From positions 50,421,127 through 50,485,126 of the forward strand of contig NC_080043.1 in NCBI RefSeq assembly GCF_012489685.1: 64,000 bases of DNA. The letters are read 5' to 3'. The translations under genes and the position numbers were made by a program. Positions within the stretch are counted from its first letter, which is position 1; every line of letters starts with the position of its first letter. The stretch comes from Lotus japonicus. Lineage: Eukaryota; Streptophyta; Magnoliopsida; Fabales; Fabaceae. Of this stretch, positions 1-10,631 are shown one piece after another. The notes beneath the pieces are model-generated. The model was given only the letters and a program-made list of their open reading frames with translations, was not told the DNA's origin and searched no databases.

Positions 1-650
1 AGATGGCTAGAACAATGCTTCAAGAAACTGACATGGCAAAGCACTTCTGGGCTGAGGCAGTAAACACAACATGTTACATTCAGAACAAGATCTCTATCAG
101 ACCAATTCTGAATAAGACTCCTCATGAATTGTGGAAGAAAGTAAAACCCAACATTTCTTACTCTTATCCTTTTGGTTGTGTTTGTTATGCTCTGAATACT
201 AAGGATATATTGCATAAGTTTGATTCTAAATCTTCTAAATGTCTATTACTTGGTTACTCTGAACGTTCTAAAGGCTTTAGAATTTATAATACTGATGCTA
301 AAACTATTGAAGAATCTATTCATGTTAGATTTGATGATAAGCTTGACTCTGATCAGTCAAAGCTAGTTGAAAAGTTTGCAGATATGAGTATAAATGTTTC
401 TGATAAAGGCAAAGCTCCAGAGGAAGCTGAGCCAGAGGAAGACTCTCCAGAGGAAGTTGGTCCCTCTGATTCACAGCCTCAGAGGAAGAGCAGAATTGTT
501 GCCTCTCACCCAAAGGAGTTGATTCTGGGAAACAAAGATGAACCAGTCAGAACCATATCAGCATTCAGACCCTCTGAAGAGACTCTCCTTAGTCTGAAGG
601 GATTGGTATCCTTAATTGAACCAAAATCAATTGATGAAGCTCTTCAAGAC
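1..650 (+). pseudogene. copia1 pol, part 1: end of Ty1/copia integrase and linker to RT
   Basis: Open in frame from base 3 to 650 (216 codons), truncated at the window edge and split at 650 by element A. The protein matches the C-terminal half of the Ty1/copia integrase seen again in copia2 at 61660-62306: the conserved region after the catalytic Glu ([24 protein letters not shown]), then the [12 protein letters not shown] block and an acidic Glu/Pro linker before RT. Reading resumes in the same frame at 14074 (AAA GAC TGG), so the insertion fell exactly between codons. With the RT in part 2 it resembles the Sirevirus (SIRE) lineage; that placement rests on family knowledge, not an alignment. 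Confidence 0.9.
646..650. repeat. Target-site duplication of element A (AAGAC)
   Basis: AAGAC at 646-650 is repeated perfectly at 14069-14073, flanking the TG...CA ends of element A. Removing A plus one copy restores the copia pol frame. Confidence 0.97.
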
Positions 651-1168
651 TGATGAGGATCGGTCCAGCCCAGACAAAGACCCTTTGCAGGAAATAGGAG
701 GTCCAATGACAAGGTCCAAGACCAAAAGAATGAAGCAAGCTTTGCAAGGACTGATTTTGGAGCTCAAGGGAAAAGAAGATCAGAATAAATTAGAAGCAAC
801 TCCAAAGTGGGTCAATTTCCTTGAACACAAGAATGATGATGACTTGGACCCAACTTGAAGGCATAATTTCCAAGAACCCAATCTGCATGTTCAAGATGCA
901 CTCATGGACATTAATATTTAGTAAATAAGTCCATTTTAGTTATTTTCTTGAATTTTCGTATTTAATATAGGGGTGAATTTTCTGATGACATTTTGTATTC
1001 CCCCTAGTTGGTTTTTAATGTCTTTTATGAGCCTTTGACTCATCTTTAGGAACAGTGGGTTTTTACTCAAGTTTCCAATGCTAGTGGAGCTATAAATCTC
1101 TAGTGGAGTCTATTAAATGTTAGTGGGAGCATTATTACTTATTGGAAAGAGTAGCATCCCACTTAGCC

Positions 1169-1176
1169 TATAAATA
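1169..1176 (+). promoter_or_regulatory. TATA box of element A LTR
   Basis: TATAAATA in the context CCTATAAATAGGGA, about two thirds into the LTR, as expected for the U3/R boundary. The same site is at 13803-13810 in the 3' LTR, and the same motif lies in the F LTR near 40291. Confidence 0.8.
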
Positions 1177-1278
1177 GGGACTCAATGTATGGAACAAAGC
1201 AGTTTTTGAATCTGAATGATATTGAGTTTTCTCATATTGTGAGAGCTTCCCATTTGTTCTTGGGTTAAGAACTAAACT

Positions 1279-1381
1279 TGATAACTTTGGTTCTACCGGC
1301 AGGTCGCGGTTAGGGTCAAGTTCCCTTTTTATCTTTGATAACTTTGGTTCTACCGGCAGGTCGCGGTTAGGGTCAAGTTCC
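1279..1381 (+). repeat. Two direct copies of a 46-bp unit in the A LTR leader
   Basis: The unit beginning TGATAACTTTGGTTCTACC and ending GGTCAAGTTCC occurs twice (about 1279-1324 and 1336-1381). It lies downstream of the TATA box, so it should be in the transcribed R/U5 leader. Both copies are also in the 3' LTR (from 13913) and, slightly diverged, in F (from about 40399). Confidence 0.85.
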
Positions 1382-1436
1382 TATCTTTTGTCCCCGGTTT
1401 TCAAGACGATCCTTTGTGTTCCCAAATCATATCATT

Positions 1437-1448
1437 TGGTATCAGAGC
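1437..1448 (+). other. Primer-binding site of element A (tRNA-iMet type)
   Basis: TGGTATCAGAGC, two bases after the LTR end: the standard plant match to the 3' end of initiator tRNA-Met. Confidence 0.92.
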
Positions 1449-2148
1449 TTAGGCTCTTGAAAACCAGGTTTCTTTTCTCCATTTTGTTTTTATTTTTCTT
1501 TTTTTTTTGTTGTTCTCATCCTATATAAAAAAAAAAAACAGCCTACTCATATTATCCTTTCCCTTGTCTTCTCATCATCTTTTTTTTGAAGTTTTCGTGT
1601 GTTCCTTCATTCTTTTTGTCTTTTGTGATTTGCATTCTGCTGGAAAAAAAAAAGTGCAAAAAAAAAAAGAAAAGAAAAGAAGTGTTCAGGTCCAAAAGCA
1701 CAAAAAAAAAGAAAAAAAGAAAGAAGTATTACAAAAAAAAAAGGAAAAAAAAAAAAAAGAGTTGTGACCTGAAGAATTTAAGTGTGTTTCTTTCCAGCAA
1801 TCAAAAAAAAAAAAAAAAAAAACCTCAGCCATTGTTCTCGTTTTCTATTTCTCTTAAAAAAAAATTAGTGTGTCCTTCCTAATCTCTCATTTCCTTAAAT
1901 CGCTGAAGTTATCATCTTCATACTCTAGCTGTTCCTTGTTGTGTAGAACCATCCTAAAGTTCTTAATTTAAGAGCTCATAAGGTGAAGCTGAGTGGTAAA
2001 AGGCAAGAGTTGTGAGATCATTAGAGGAAAAAAATAAAAAGCGAAAGATTGAGAGAAACACGAGTGATTGAAATATTTTGAGTGTAAACACGTGAGATTG
2101 TGTGAGTGAGAATTTTATTACTAACTGTGTTTTTGGCAGCACATAATC
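1449..2148 (+). other. Untranslated leader of element A, homopolymer-rich
   Basis: 700 bp between PBS and gag ATG. It is T-rich then strongly A-rich, with many A runs of 8 or more (about 1525-1870). Short open frames here are low-complexity Lys runs and are not called as genes. F carries a related leader with different run lengths. Confidence 0.7.
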
Positions 2149-3805
2149 ATGAGTGGAGACGAAGAAGGAGCATTTGATCTCAAGCTGTTTGTGAAAGCTG
2201 TTACAGAACAATTCACAGCCTTAAATAGAAGGTTTGATGATTTAGCATCAAGGTCTAGGTCCCCTCCTAGGCGAAACAATGAAGAGGAAGAAGAGGAGGA
2301 GTATTCAGATGGAAGATCTCATGAAAGAAGAAGAAGTGACAATAACTTGAATAGTATCAAAATGACCATCCCTACATTTCAAGGAAAGAATGATCCTGAA
2401 CTGTACTTGGAGTGGGAGAGAAAGGTGGAGCATGTGTTTGATTGCCATCACTATTCAGAGGAGAAAAAGGTAAAATTGGCAGTTGTTGAATTTTCTGATT
2501 ATGCTAGTATTTGGTGGGATCAATTTGTGATAAACAGGCGCAGAAATGGAGAGAGACCCATTCGCTCATGGGAAGAAATGAAGGCTGTCATGAGAAGAAG
2601 ATTTGTCCCCAGCCATTACCATAGAGACTTGCACCGAAAATTGCAAAGTCTGACCCAAGGTTCTATGAGTGTGGAGGATTATTACAAGGAGATGGAGATA
2701 GCTATGATGAGAGCCAATATAGAAGAAGACCGTGAAGCCACTATGGCAAGGTTTATTGGAGGTTTAAAGAAGGAGATTGCTGATGTGGTGGAATTACAAT
2801 ATTATGTGGAGATGGAGGATTTGTTGCACAAAGCAGTTCAGGTGGAAACGCAATTGAAGTCCAAAACCTCCTCCAAATTCTCATCATCCTCAAGCACTTC
2901 TTGGAAGTCAAATTGGAAGAATAATAAAGCCATTTCCCATCCTAAAGAAAATGTGAAGGCCAAGTCTACTATGGCATCCTCTAAAGGTAAATCTGAAACT
3001 AATTCTTCTTCACGATCACGTGATATAAAATGTTTCAGATGCCAAGGAATTGGGCATATTGCTTCTGAGTGTCCAAACAAAAGAGCAATGATTTTGCTGG
3101 ATAATGGAGACATAGAGAGTGTGAGCTCAAGTGATGATGAAATGCCTCTGTTAGAAGATTGTAGTGATGTTGAAGTGGCTGAACCCGTGCATGGAAATTT
3201 GCTTGTTACTAGGCGTGCTCTTAGCATACAGCCTAAGGAAGATGAAGATGCGGAGCAACGTGATAAAATTTTCCATACTAGGTGCCTCATTAATGAAAAG
3301 GTATGTAGCATGGTTATTGACAGTGGAAGTTGTACTAATGTTGCTAGCACCTTGATGGTCGAGAAACTGAACTTGCCAACCAAAAAGCATCCTAATCCAT
3401 ATAGACTTCAGTGGCTCAATGATTGTGGAGACATAAGGGTGACTAAGCAGGTTTTGGTATCATTTTCCATTGGAAAATACAAAGATGAGGTTCTTTGTGA
3501 TGTTGTGCCTATGCATGTGGGCCACTTGCTTCTTGGGCGGCCATGGCAATCTGATAGAAATGTTGATCATAATGGGTACAAAAATACCTATACCTTTACC
3601 ATGAACAATCGCACCATTGTGTTGACACCTCTCAAACCTGCTGAAGCATATGCTGATCAAATTAGAATCGCAAAAGAGTGTAAGTTGAGAGAAGAAAAAG
3701 TGAGCATTCAAGAAAAAGAGAGAAAAAGTAAGAAAAATGAAAATGAGAAAAAGAAAGAAAAAGAAAAAAATGAGTGCAGTGAAGAGAAAAATAAGAGAGT
3801 AAGTG
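2149..3805 (+). pseudogene. Element A gag and protease (5' half of gag-pol)
   Basis: ATG at 2149 opens 552 codons before B interrupts the frame. Order: acidic/Arg-Ser N-terminus; retrotransposon gag core (about residues 65-230, with [12 protein letters not shown] and YASIWWDQF); CCHC zinc knuckle [14 protein letters not shown] starting at about residue 295; aspartic protease with the normal DSG triad (VIDSGS, Asp about 391); then a Lys/Glu-rich linker. The insertion lies within a codon, and reading resumes in frame at 10632, so gag and pol were one uninterrupted ORF. Gag would form the capsid and the protease would cut the polyprotein. Apart from B no break is seen here. Confidence 0.9.
3801..3805. 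repeat. Target-site duplication of element B (AAGTG)
   Basis: AAGTG at 3801-3805 is repeated perfectly at 10627-10631. Confidence 0.97.
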
Positions 3806-4723
3806 TGATGAGGACAAGGACAAGGACAAGGGTCATGGAGCACTAAAAGGACTTGGAGGACCAATGACTAGGGCAAGGGCTAAAAGGGCCAAGGAAGCAC
3901 TTCAACAGATGATAGCATTAGCTCTTGAGGAAGGAACCCATGTGCGAGAACTTGAGCCCAAATTGGTGAATTTCCTCATGAGCTATGAAGAGGAAGTCGT
4001 CCAAGATCAGCCCAATTAATTGGAGCTGAGTTCGAATTTTATTTCTAGTTTTTTTTTTTCAATCCAATAAGTCCCTAATACACCAAGGATGCATTAGCAA
4101 TTAATGGACCTGAAGTGGAGGCATGTGGGGCGTGAATAAGAAGGCTTTAAGGGAGGAATATTCCAAGTTTGCATCAGCTCTTGATAGCTGAAGTAAAACT
4201 CCAAGAATCTCTTTCAATTGAAGTTAATTTCCTGTTTTTGTTTAATGTAATGAGAGAAAGTTTAGGGGCTGTTACAAGCTGAGCTTGACCAGCTCATTAG
4301 GAGTTTTTATTTGAATTTTCAGTTCAGAATTGGATGTTAAAACTCCATAATTAGTCATTAATTGGAGTTAAGACCATGACTCACCTTTGTAATTCAAAAC
4401 AAAGCCAAACTCTTTTAAAAGGGAGGGACGGCCAAGCATGGAGAACATGAATGAATAAGATTATTTTTTTTTCTGAGTTAGTTCAGTTTGTTGAGAGTGA
4501 TTCTCATATCCCTTGAGTGATTCAGGACCTTGACTTATCAAAGGTTTGCCACCACCTTTGTTTGACGTCTGCACTTCCATATCCATAAAGTTCCATTCCA
4601 ATTCTGTCCATCTTTTCCTTGCACGAAATTCTTCTTTGTTTTTCCCTTCCAACTCTGATTTCTCAAGTCCTAAAATCATCCTAGACGATCCATCAAGCCC
4701 TTGCATCAACTTGGGGCATATCA
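3806..4723 (+). repeat. Element B 5' LTR
   Basis: 918 bp, TGATGAGGACA to GGGCATATCA. The first ~214 bp equal the 3' end of the B coding frame. A weak TATA-like TTTTAAAA lies near 4412-4420. The rest is AT-rich U3/R/U5. Confidence 0.95.
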
Positions 4724-4725
4724 TT

Positions 4726-4738
4726 TGGTAATCAGAGC
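4726..4738 (+). other. Element B primer-binding site with an extra A
   Basis: TGGTAATCAGAGC: the usual TGGTATCAGAGC with one additional A after the fifth base. The same 13-mer is at 43115-43127 (G) and, reversed, at 57152-57164 (H2), so it is a family trait and not a local error. Confidence 0.85.
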
Positions 4739-5330
4739 TCCGGTTCTAGGATTTTGGTTTCTTTTCTTATCTGGAATTCTGGTTAGCAACTCTTTGTCAT
4801 TTCTTGTTACCTTGATTTTAGTTTTTGTTTCTTTTGGCTGAACCATTGCAAAAGTTAAGCCTTGTTAATTGTTCAGAATCAAAAACAAATTACAAAACGA
4901 AAATTCAAAAAAAAAAAAACGAAAATTCAAAAAAAAAAATGGCTGAATGGTTCTTGTTTAATTAGCCAAATTCAATTGTTCAAGGTAATTTTGTTGCTAG
5001 CATTCCAATTTATTTTCTTCTTTCTGTTTGTTCTTGAATTCTTCTTTAGTCTCTAAATATTTGGAGTCCTTTCCATTTCTGTGGTGATTTGTCTTGTCTT
5101 CTTTTGTTTCATATTCTAAAGTCTATTCTAATCTGTGTGACTCTACACAAATTTGGTGGCATAATTCTTTGTGTGTCTTAACTTTGATTTACTCAAGAGA
5201 TTGTGAGAATTTTTGAGTGGAAAAAGGCAAGAGTGCACATCATAGAAAAGCCAATTTGAGGGAAACACGAGAGAAGTGAGGTAAACACTAACATTTGTTT
5301 GTTCTACTTGAATCTTTTCATTTGTCAAAG
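4739..5330 (+). other. Untranslated leader of element B
   Basis: About 590 bp between PBS and gag ATG. It contains two A-rich AAAATTCAAAA blocks (about 4898-4940) and T-rich stretches. No convincing gene is seen. Confidence 0.65.
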
Positions 5331-8300
5331 ATGTCAGGAGAAGAGGAGGAGCAACCAACAGTGCGACTCTCGACCATCGAAATGCGGGCTCTTACACAAC
5401 ATCTGGAAAACTTAATGAGGAGGCAAACTGAAGAGATCCACGAAAGGCTGGATCAAATGGAGAACCGGAACAATAGTGACAGTGAAGGCGGGAGGCCACG
5501 ACGAATTCATGAAAATCCTAGACCTGCTCGGATTGAAGGAGTCAAATTCCAAATTCCTCCTTTTAAGGGAAAGAGTGATCCAGAGGCGTACTTGGAGTGG
5601 GAACTCAAAATAGAGCATGTCTTTGCTTGCAACAACTATGAGGAGGACCAAAAGGTGAAACTTGCAGCTGCTCACTTTTCAGACTATGCTCTTGTTTGGT
5701 GGAATAAGTTTGCAAAAGAGAGATTGAGAAATGAGGAGCCAGCGGTGGAAACATGGGCTGAAATGAAACGAATCATGAGGAAAAGATATGTCCCTTCAAG
5801 CCATGCTAGGGATGTAAAATTTAAACTTCAAAAACTTACCCAAGGCAGCAAGAGTGTTGAGGAGTATTACAAAGAACTTGAGGTGCTTATGTTGCAAGCC
5901 AATCTTGAGGAGGATGAAGAGGTAACCATGATTCGATTTATTAATGGTTTATCTAATGATGTTAGAGATATTGTAGAACTTCAGGAATATGTAGACATGG
6001 AAGAATTGCTGCACAAGGCCACTAAAGTTGAGCAACAACTCAAAAGGAAAGGGCTTGCAAGGAAGAGTTCTACCAATTCCAATTCATCTTGGAGAGACAG
6101 AATGAAGAATGAAGGGCCGAGCACCCTTAGCAAACCAGCCACCAAACCACAAGCTTCAGCTTCTTCAAAACCTCTTGAACAACCATCCAAAAAGAGCAAA
6201 GAGGTCAAGTGCTTCAAATGCCAAGGTATGGGACATTATGCTTATGAATGTGCCTCCAAAAAGACCATGATTCTTAAGGATGATGGAGACTACACCAGTG
6301 AGTCCGAAGGAGAACAAAGTGAAGAAGAAGAGGAGGCAGCCATGAATGGTGAACTGTTGATGATCCGAAGAATGCTTGGTAGCCAACAAAAGCCAAAGAA
6401 AGAAAGCCAAAGAGAGAATATCTTTCACACAAGATGTTCTGTCAATGGGCAGATTTGCTTGATGATTGTTGATGGCGGGAGCTGTACTAATGTGGCTAGT
6501 GAAAGAATGGTGGAGAAGCTGAACCTGGTCACAAAACCACATCCTTGGCCATACAAACTTCAATGGCTCAGCCACTATGGAGAAATACAAGTAAGTAAGC
6601 AAGTTGAAGTTGACTTTTCCATTGGCAAATACAGGGATAAGGTTCTTTGTGATGTTGTTCCCATGGAGGCTAGTCACATACTGCTGGGAAGACCATGGCA
6701 ATATGACACCAACTCTGATCATAATGGCAGCACCAACAAGATCTCATTCCAACATCATGGCCAGAAAATTACGCTCAAACCTTTGAGCCCTAGGGAGGTG
6801 CGTGAGGATCAAAAGAAAATGAGAGAAAAGATTGAACAAGAGAGAAAAGAAAAGAGTGAGACACTTGAGAGGAAGCAAAAAGAAAAGAGTGAAACACTTG
6901 AGAGAGAGCAAAAAGAAAAGAGTGAAATACTTGAGAGAAAAGAAATTTGTTTGATCAAAAAGAGAGAGGTGAAAAGGATGATAGCTTCAAAACAGATCCT
7001 ATACTTGATGTTTTGCAAAAATCAGATTTTGAACACTAACACTTTTGAAAATTTTGAGCTGCCTTCTAGTGTTAAATCTCTTTTGCAGGATTATGAGGAT
7101 GTGTTTCCAACAAGTGTTCCAAGTGGTCTACCACCACTGAGAGGAATTGAGCATCAAATTGATCTCATTCCGGGAGCTTCTTTGCCTAATAGGCCAGCAT
7201 ATAGAAGCAACCCACAAGAAACCACTGAAATTCAAAGACAAGTGGAAGAACTCTTGAACAAAGGGTGGGTAAGAAATAGCATGAGTCCTTGTGCTGTACC
7301 GGTGATTTTGGTACCAAAGAAAGATGGGACTTGGAGAATGTGCTCTGATTGTAGAGCCTTGAATAACATCACCATTAAGTATAGGCACCCTATTCCTAGA
7401 CTTGATGATTTGCTTGATGAATTGCATGGAGCATGTTATTTTTCTAAAATTGATTTGAAAAGTGGTTACAATCAGATAAGGATAAAAGAAGGGGATGAAT
7501 GGAAAACTGCTTTCAAATCTAAATATGGTTTGTATGAATGGTTGGTTATGCCTTTTGGTTTAACTAATGCACCTAGTACTTTTATGAGACTAATGAACCA
7601 TGTTTTGAGGGAATTCATTGGGAAATTTGTGGGGTTGTACTTTGATGATATTTTGGTCTATAGCACTACTCTTGAGCTGCATGTTGAGCACTTAAGATCC
7701 GTCTTGAGTATGCTTAGAAAGGAACAATTGTTTGCCAATCTTGAGAAATGCACTTTTTGCACTGACCATGTTGTGTTTCTTGGTTTTGTTGTGAGTTCGA
7801 AAGGAGTGCAGGTTGATGAGGAAAAGATCAAAGCCATTCAAGAGTGGCCCACTCCTAAATCCGTGGGTGATGTAAGAAGTTTTCATGGCTTGGCCAGTTT
7901 CTACAGGAGGTTTGTAAAGGACTTTAGTACCTTGGCAGCACCCCTAAATGAAGTGGTGAAAAAGAATGGGGGTTTTCATTGGGGAAAGAATCAAGAAGAG
8001 GCCTTTGCTGCCCTAAAGCATAAGCTTACCCATGCACCTATACTTGCTTTACCTAACTTTGCTAAATCTTTTGAACTTGAATGTGATGCTTCAAATGTAG
8101 GTATTGGTGTTGTGTTGCTTCAAGAAGGCCACCCAATTGCTTATTTTAGTGAAAAGTTAAGCGGAGCTGCCCTTAACTATTCTACTTATGATAAGGAATT
8201 GTATGCTTTGGTGAGAGCTTTGAAGACTTGGCAGCATTATCTTTTGCCCAAGGAATTCGTGATTCATAGTGATCATGAGTCGCTGAAATACTTGAAGGGG

Positions 8301-9923
8301 CAAGGTAAGTTGAACAAAAGGCATGCCAAATGGGTTGAATTTTTGGAACAATTTCCCTATGTCATAAAACACAAAAAGGGGAAAAGTAACATTGTGGCTG
8401 ATGCTTTATCCAGGAGACACGTGTTGCTTTCCATGTTAGAGACTAAATTGCTAGGACTTGAACATGTGAAAGAAATGTATGAAAAAGATGATAACTTTGC
8501 TGAAATTTTTGTGGCTTGTGAGAAAGTTTCTCAAAATGGATTTTATAGGCACAATGGATTTTTATTTAAGGAAAACAGGTTGTGTGTGCCTAAAAGTTCC
8601 ATTAGAGAACTGCTTGTTAAAGAATCCCATGCTGGGGGATTAATGGGTCATTTTGGAGTCCAAAAGACTCTAGAAACTTTACAGGAACATTTCTATTGGC
8701 CCAAAATGAAACATGATGTGATCAAGTTTTGTGAACATTGCATTGTTTGCAAGAAGGCTAAGTCTAAGGTGATGCCACATGGTTTGTATACTTCTTTGCC
8801 AATCCCTGAATACCCTTGGGTTGACTTGTCTATGGACTTTGTTTTAGGCCTCCCTAGAACAAAGAATGGTAAGGATTCCATTTTTGTGGTTGTTGATAGG
8901 TTTTCAAAAATGGCTCACTTTATTCCTTGCAGGAAAGCTGATGATGCTTGTCACGTTGCTGATTTGTTCTTTAAAGAAGTTGTAAGACTTCATGGGATGC
9001 CTAGAAGCATAGTTAGTGATAGGGACACCAAGTTCCTAAGTCACTTCTGGAGGACTTTATGGGGGAAGTTAGGCACTAAACTTTTGTTCTCTACCACTTG
9101 CCACCCACAAACTGATGGGCAAACTGAGGTGGTTAATAGGACCCTAGGCACCTTGCTTAGGACTGTCCTTAAGGACAATTTAAAGGCTTGGGAGGCGTGT
9201 TTGCCTCATGTTGAATTTGCTTACAATAGGGCTGTCCATAGCACTACCAATTGCTCTCCATTTGAAGTAGTGTATGGATTTAACCCTTTGACTCCTCTTG
9301 ATTTGTTGCCTATGCCTAACATTTCTGTTTTCAAGCACAAGGAAGGACAGGGCAAAGCTGAATATGTCAAGAAGATGCATGAGCGTGTGAAGGCTCAAAT
9401 TGAGAGAAAGAATGAGAGTTATGCTAGGCAAGCTAACAAGGGAAGAAAGGAGGTGGTGTTCCAACCCGGAGATTGGGTTTGGGTGCACATGAGGAAGGAA
9501 AGGTTTCCAGAACAAAGGAAATCCAAACTCCAACCTAGAGGGGATGGACCTTTTCAAGTGCTTGAGAGAATCAATAACAATGCCTACAAAATAGAGCTTC
9601 CAGGTGAGTATAACATCGGCTCAACCTTTAATGTCTCTGATTTATCTCTCTTCGATGCAGATGGAGGAGAATTTGATTTGAGGTCAAATCCTTTTCAAGA
9701 GGGAGGGAATGATGAGGACAAGGACAAGGACAAGGGTCATGGAGCACTAAAAGGACTTGGAGGACCAATGACTAGGGCAAGGGCTAAAAGGGCCAAGGAA
9801 GCACTTCAACAGATGATAGCATTAGCTCTTGAGGAAGGAACCCATGTGCGAGAACTTGAGCCCAAATTGGTGAATTTCCTCATGAGCTATGAAGAGGAAG
9901 TCGTCCAAGATCAGCCCAATTAA
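5331..9923 (+). CDS. Element B gag-pol polyprotein, intact
   Basis: ATG chosen at 5331 (MSGEEEEQ), the position shared by G, H1 and H2; an in-frame ATG 12 codons earlier is in the leader. 1530 residues. Order: gag core; zinc knuckle [14 protein letters not shown] from about 294; protease region with DGG at about 381 where DSG/DTG is usual; RT with LYFDD (Tyr about 770); RNase H (ECDAS, Asp about 919); integrase HHCC zinc finger, then D1169, D1230 and E1266 with the classic 35-residue D-E spacing; then [13 protein letters not shown] and GDGPFQVL (GPY/F-type) and a basic MTRARAKR tail. The last ~71 codons lie inside the 3' LTR. No stop or frameshift. The residues before YFDD read VGL; H1 and A have VVV. 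Confidence 0.95.
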   Translation: MSGEEEEQPTVRLSTIEMRALTQHLENLMRRQTEEIHERLDQMENRNNSDSEGGRPRRIHENPRPARIEGVKFQIPPFKGKSDPEAYLEWELKIEHVFACNNYEEDQKVKLAAAHFSDYALVWWNKFAKERLRNEEPAVETWAEMKRIMRKRYVPSSHARDVKFKLQKLTQGSKSVEEYYKELEVLMLQANLEEDEEVTMIRFINGLSNDVRDIVELQEYVDMEELLHKATKVEQQLKRKGLARKSSTNSNSSWRDRMKNEGPSTLSKPATKPQASASSKPLEQPSKKSKEVKCFKCQGMGHYAYECASKKTMILKDDGDYTSESEGEQSEEEEEAAMNGELLMIRRMLGSQQKPKKESQRENIFHTRCSVNGQICLMIVDGGSCTNVASERMVEKLNLVTKPHPWPYKLQWLSHYGEIQVSKQVEVDFSIGKYRDKVLCDVVPMEASHILLGRPWQYDTNSDHNGSTNKISFQHHGQKITLKPLSPREVREDQKKMREKIEQERKEKSETLERKQKEKSETLEREQKEKSEILERKEICLIKKREVKRMIASKQILYLMFCKNQILNTNTFENFELPSSVKSLLQDYEDVFPTSVPSGLPPLRGIEHQIDLIPGASLPNRPAYRSNPQETTEIQRQVEELLNKGWVRNSMSPCAVPVILVPKKDGTWRMCSDCRALNNITIKYRHPIPRLDDLLDELHGACYFSKIDLKSGYNQIRIKEGDEWKTAFKSKYGLYEWLVMPFGLTNAPSTFMRLMNHVLREFIGKFVGLYFDDILVYSTTLELHVEHLRSVLSMLRKEQLFANLEKCTFCTDHVVFLGFVVSSKGVQVDEEKIKAIQEWPTPKSVGDVRSFHGLASFYRRFVKDFSTLAAPLNEVVKKNGGFHWGKNQEEAFAALKHKLTHAPILALPNFAKSFELECDASNVGIGVVLLQEGHPIAYFSEKLSGAALNYSTYDKELYALVRALKTWQHYLLPKEFVIHSDHESLKYLKGQGKLNKRHAKWVEFLEQFPYVIKHKKGKSNIVADALSRRHVLLSMLETKLLGLEHVKEMYEKDDNFAEIFVACEKVSQNGFYRHNGFLFKENRLCVPKSSIRELLVKESHAGGLMGHFGVQKTLETLQEHFYWPKMKHDVIKFCEHCIVCKKAKSKVMPHGLYTSLPIPEYPWVDLSMDFVLGLPRTKNGKDSIFVVVDRFSKMAHFIPCRKADDACHVADLFFKEVVRLHGMPRSIVSDRDTKFLSHFWRTLWGKLGTKLLFSTTCHPQTDGQTEVVNRTLGTLLRTVLKDNLKAWEACLPHVEFAYNRAVHSTTNCSPFEVVYGFNPLTPLDLLPMPNISVFKHKEGQGKAEYVKKMHERVKAQIERKNESYARQANKGRKEVVFQPGDWVWVHMRKERFPEQRKSKLQPRGDGPFQVLERINNNAYKIELPGEYNIGSTFNVSDLSLFDADGGEFDLRSNPFQEGGNDEDKDKDKGHGALKGLGGPMTRARAKRAKEALQQMIALALEEGTHVRELEPKLVNFLMSYEEEVVQDQPN
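9697..9709 (+). other. Polypurine tract of element B
   Basis: AAGAGGGAGGGAA directly abuts the 3' LTR and is also coding (QEGGN). This is the expected plus-strand priming site. Confidence 0.8.
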
Positions 9924-10626
9924 TTGGAGCTGAGTTCGAATTTTATTTCTAGTTTTTTTTTTCAATCCAATAAGTCCCTAATACACCAAGGATGCATTAG
10001 CAATTAATGGACCTGAAGTGGAGGCATGTGGGGCGTGAATAAGAAGGCTTTAAGGGAGGAATATTCCAAGTTTGCATCAGCTCTTGATAGCTGAAGTAAA
10101 ACTCCAAGAATCTCTTTCAATTGAAGTTAATTTCCTGTTTTTGTTTAATGTAATGAGAGAAAGTTTAGGGGCTGTTACAAGCTGAGCTTGACCAGCTCAT
10201 TAGGAGTTTTTATTTGAATTTTCAGTTCAGAATTGGATGTTAAAACTCCATAATTAGTCATTAATTGGAGTTAAGACCATGACTCACCTTTGTAATTCAA
10301 AACAAAGCCAAACTCTTTTAAAAGGGAGGGACGGCCAAGCATGGAGAACATGAATGAATAAGATTATTTTTTTTTCTGAGTTAGTTCAGTTTGTTGAGAG
10401 TGATTCTCATATCCCTTGAGTGATTCAGGACCTTGACTTATCAAAGGTTTGCCACCACCTTTGTGTGACGTCTGCACTTCCATATCCATAAAGTTCCATT
10501 CCAATTCTGTCCATCTTTTCCTTGCACGAAATTCTTCTTTGTTTTTCCCTTCCAACTCTGATTTCTCAAGTCCTAAAATCATCCTAGACGATCCATCAAG
10601 CCCTTGCATCAACTTGGGGCATATCA
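9710..10626 (+). repeat. Element B 3' LTR
   Basis: 917 bp, TGATGAGGACA to CATATCA, followed by the AAGTG duplication. It holds the polyprotein stop at 9921-9923. Confidence 0.95.
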
Positions 10627-10631
10627 AAGTG

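Larger units (their letters stand above)
651..1434 (+). repeat. Element A 5' LTR
   Basis: 784 bp, starts TGATGAGGATC and ends CATATCA. It matches 13285-14068 base for base as far as read by eye. The first ~208 bp encode the polyprotein tail when in the 3' position; here they are only a vestigial open stretch (to the stop at 856-858). It contains a TATA box and a 46-bp direct repeat near its end. Confidence 0.95.
3806..10626 (+). mobile_element. Element B: full-length young CRM-like Ty3/gypsy retrotransposon
   Basis: 6.8 kb with LTRs of 918 and 917 bp, perfect TSD, PBS, PPT and one uninterrupted 1531-codon frame including the stop. By eye the LTRs differ by a T-run length and one substitution near 4562 (TTTGTTTGACG against TTTGTGTGACG). 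It sits inside the linker of element A and is therefore younger than A. G (from 42200), H1 and H2 belong to the same family. Confidence 0.95.

Noticed and set aside
616..858. Open frame of about 80 codons at the left of element A
   Set aside because: It is the polyprotein tail carried in the 5' LTR, joined by chance to the end of the copia frame; no independent gene.
1507..1882. Lys-rich ORFs in the A and F leaders
   Set aside because: Produced by A runs; low complexity and not preserved in length.
3460..3864. Many minus-strand ORFs of 60-180 codons opposite gag, RT and integrase genes
   Set aside because: Shadows of strongly biased coding strands; no motif and no promoter signals. The antisense unit at 39396-32811 was kept because it lies opposite no gene and has TATA and poly(A) signals.
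4546..4731. 61-codon ORF near the end of the B-type LTR, also open in the 3' LTR and in G
   Set aside because: Copies are too similar to be informative, codon content looks random, and it is not kept in the H-type LTR.
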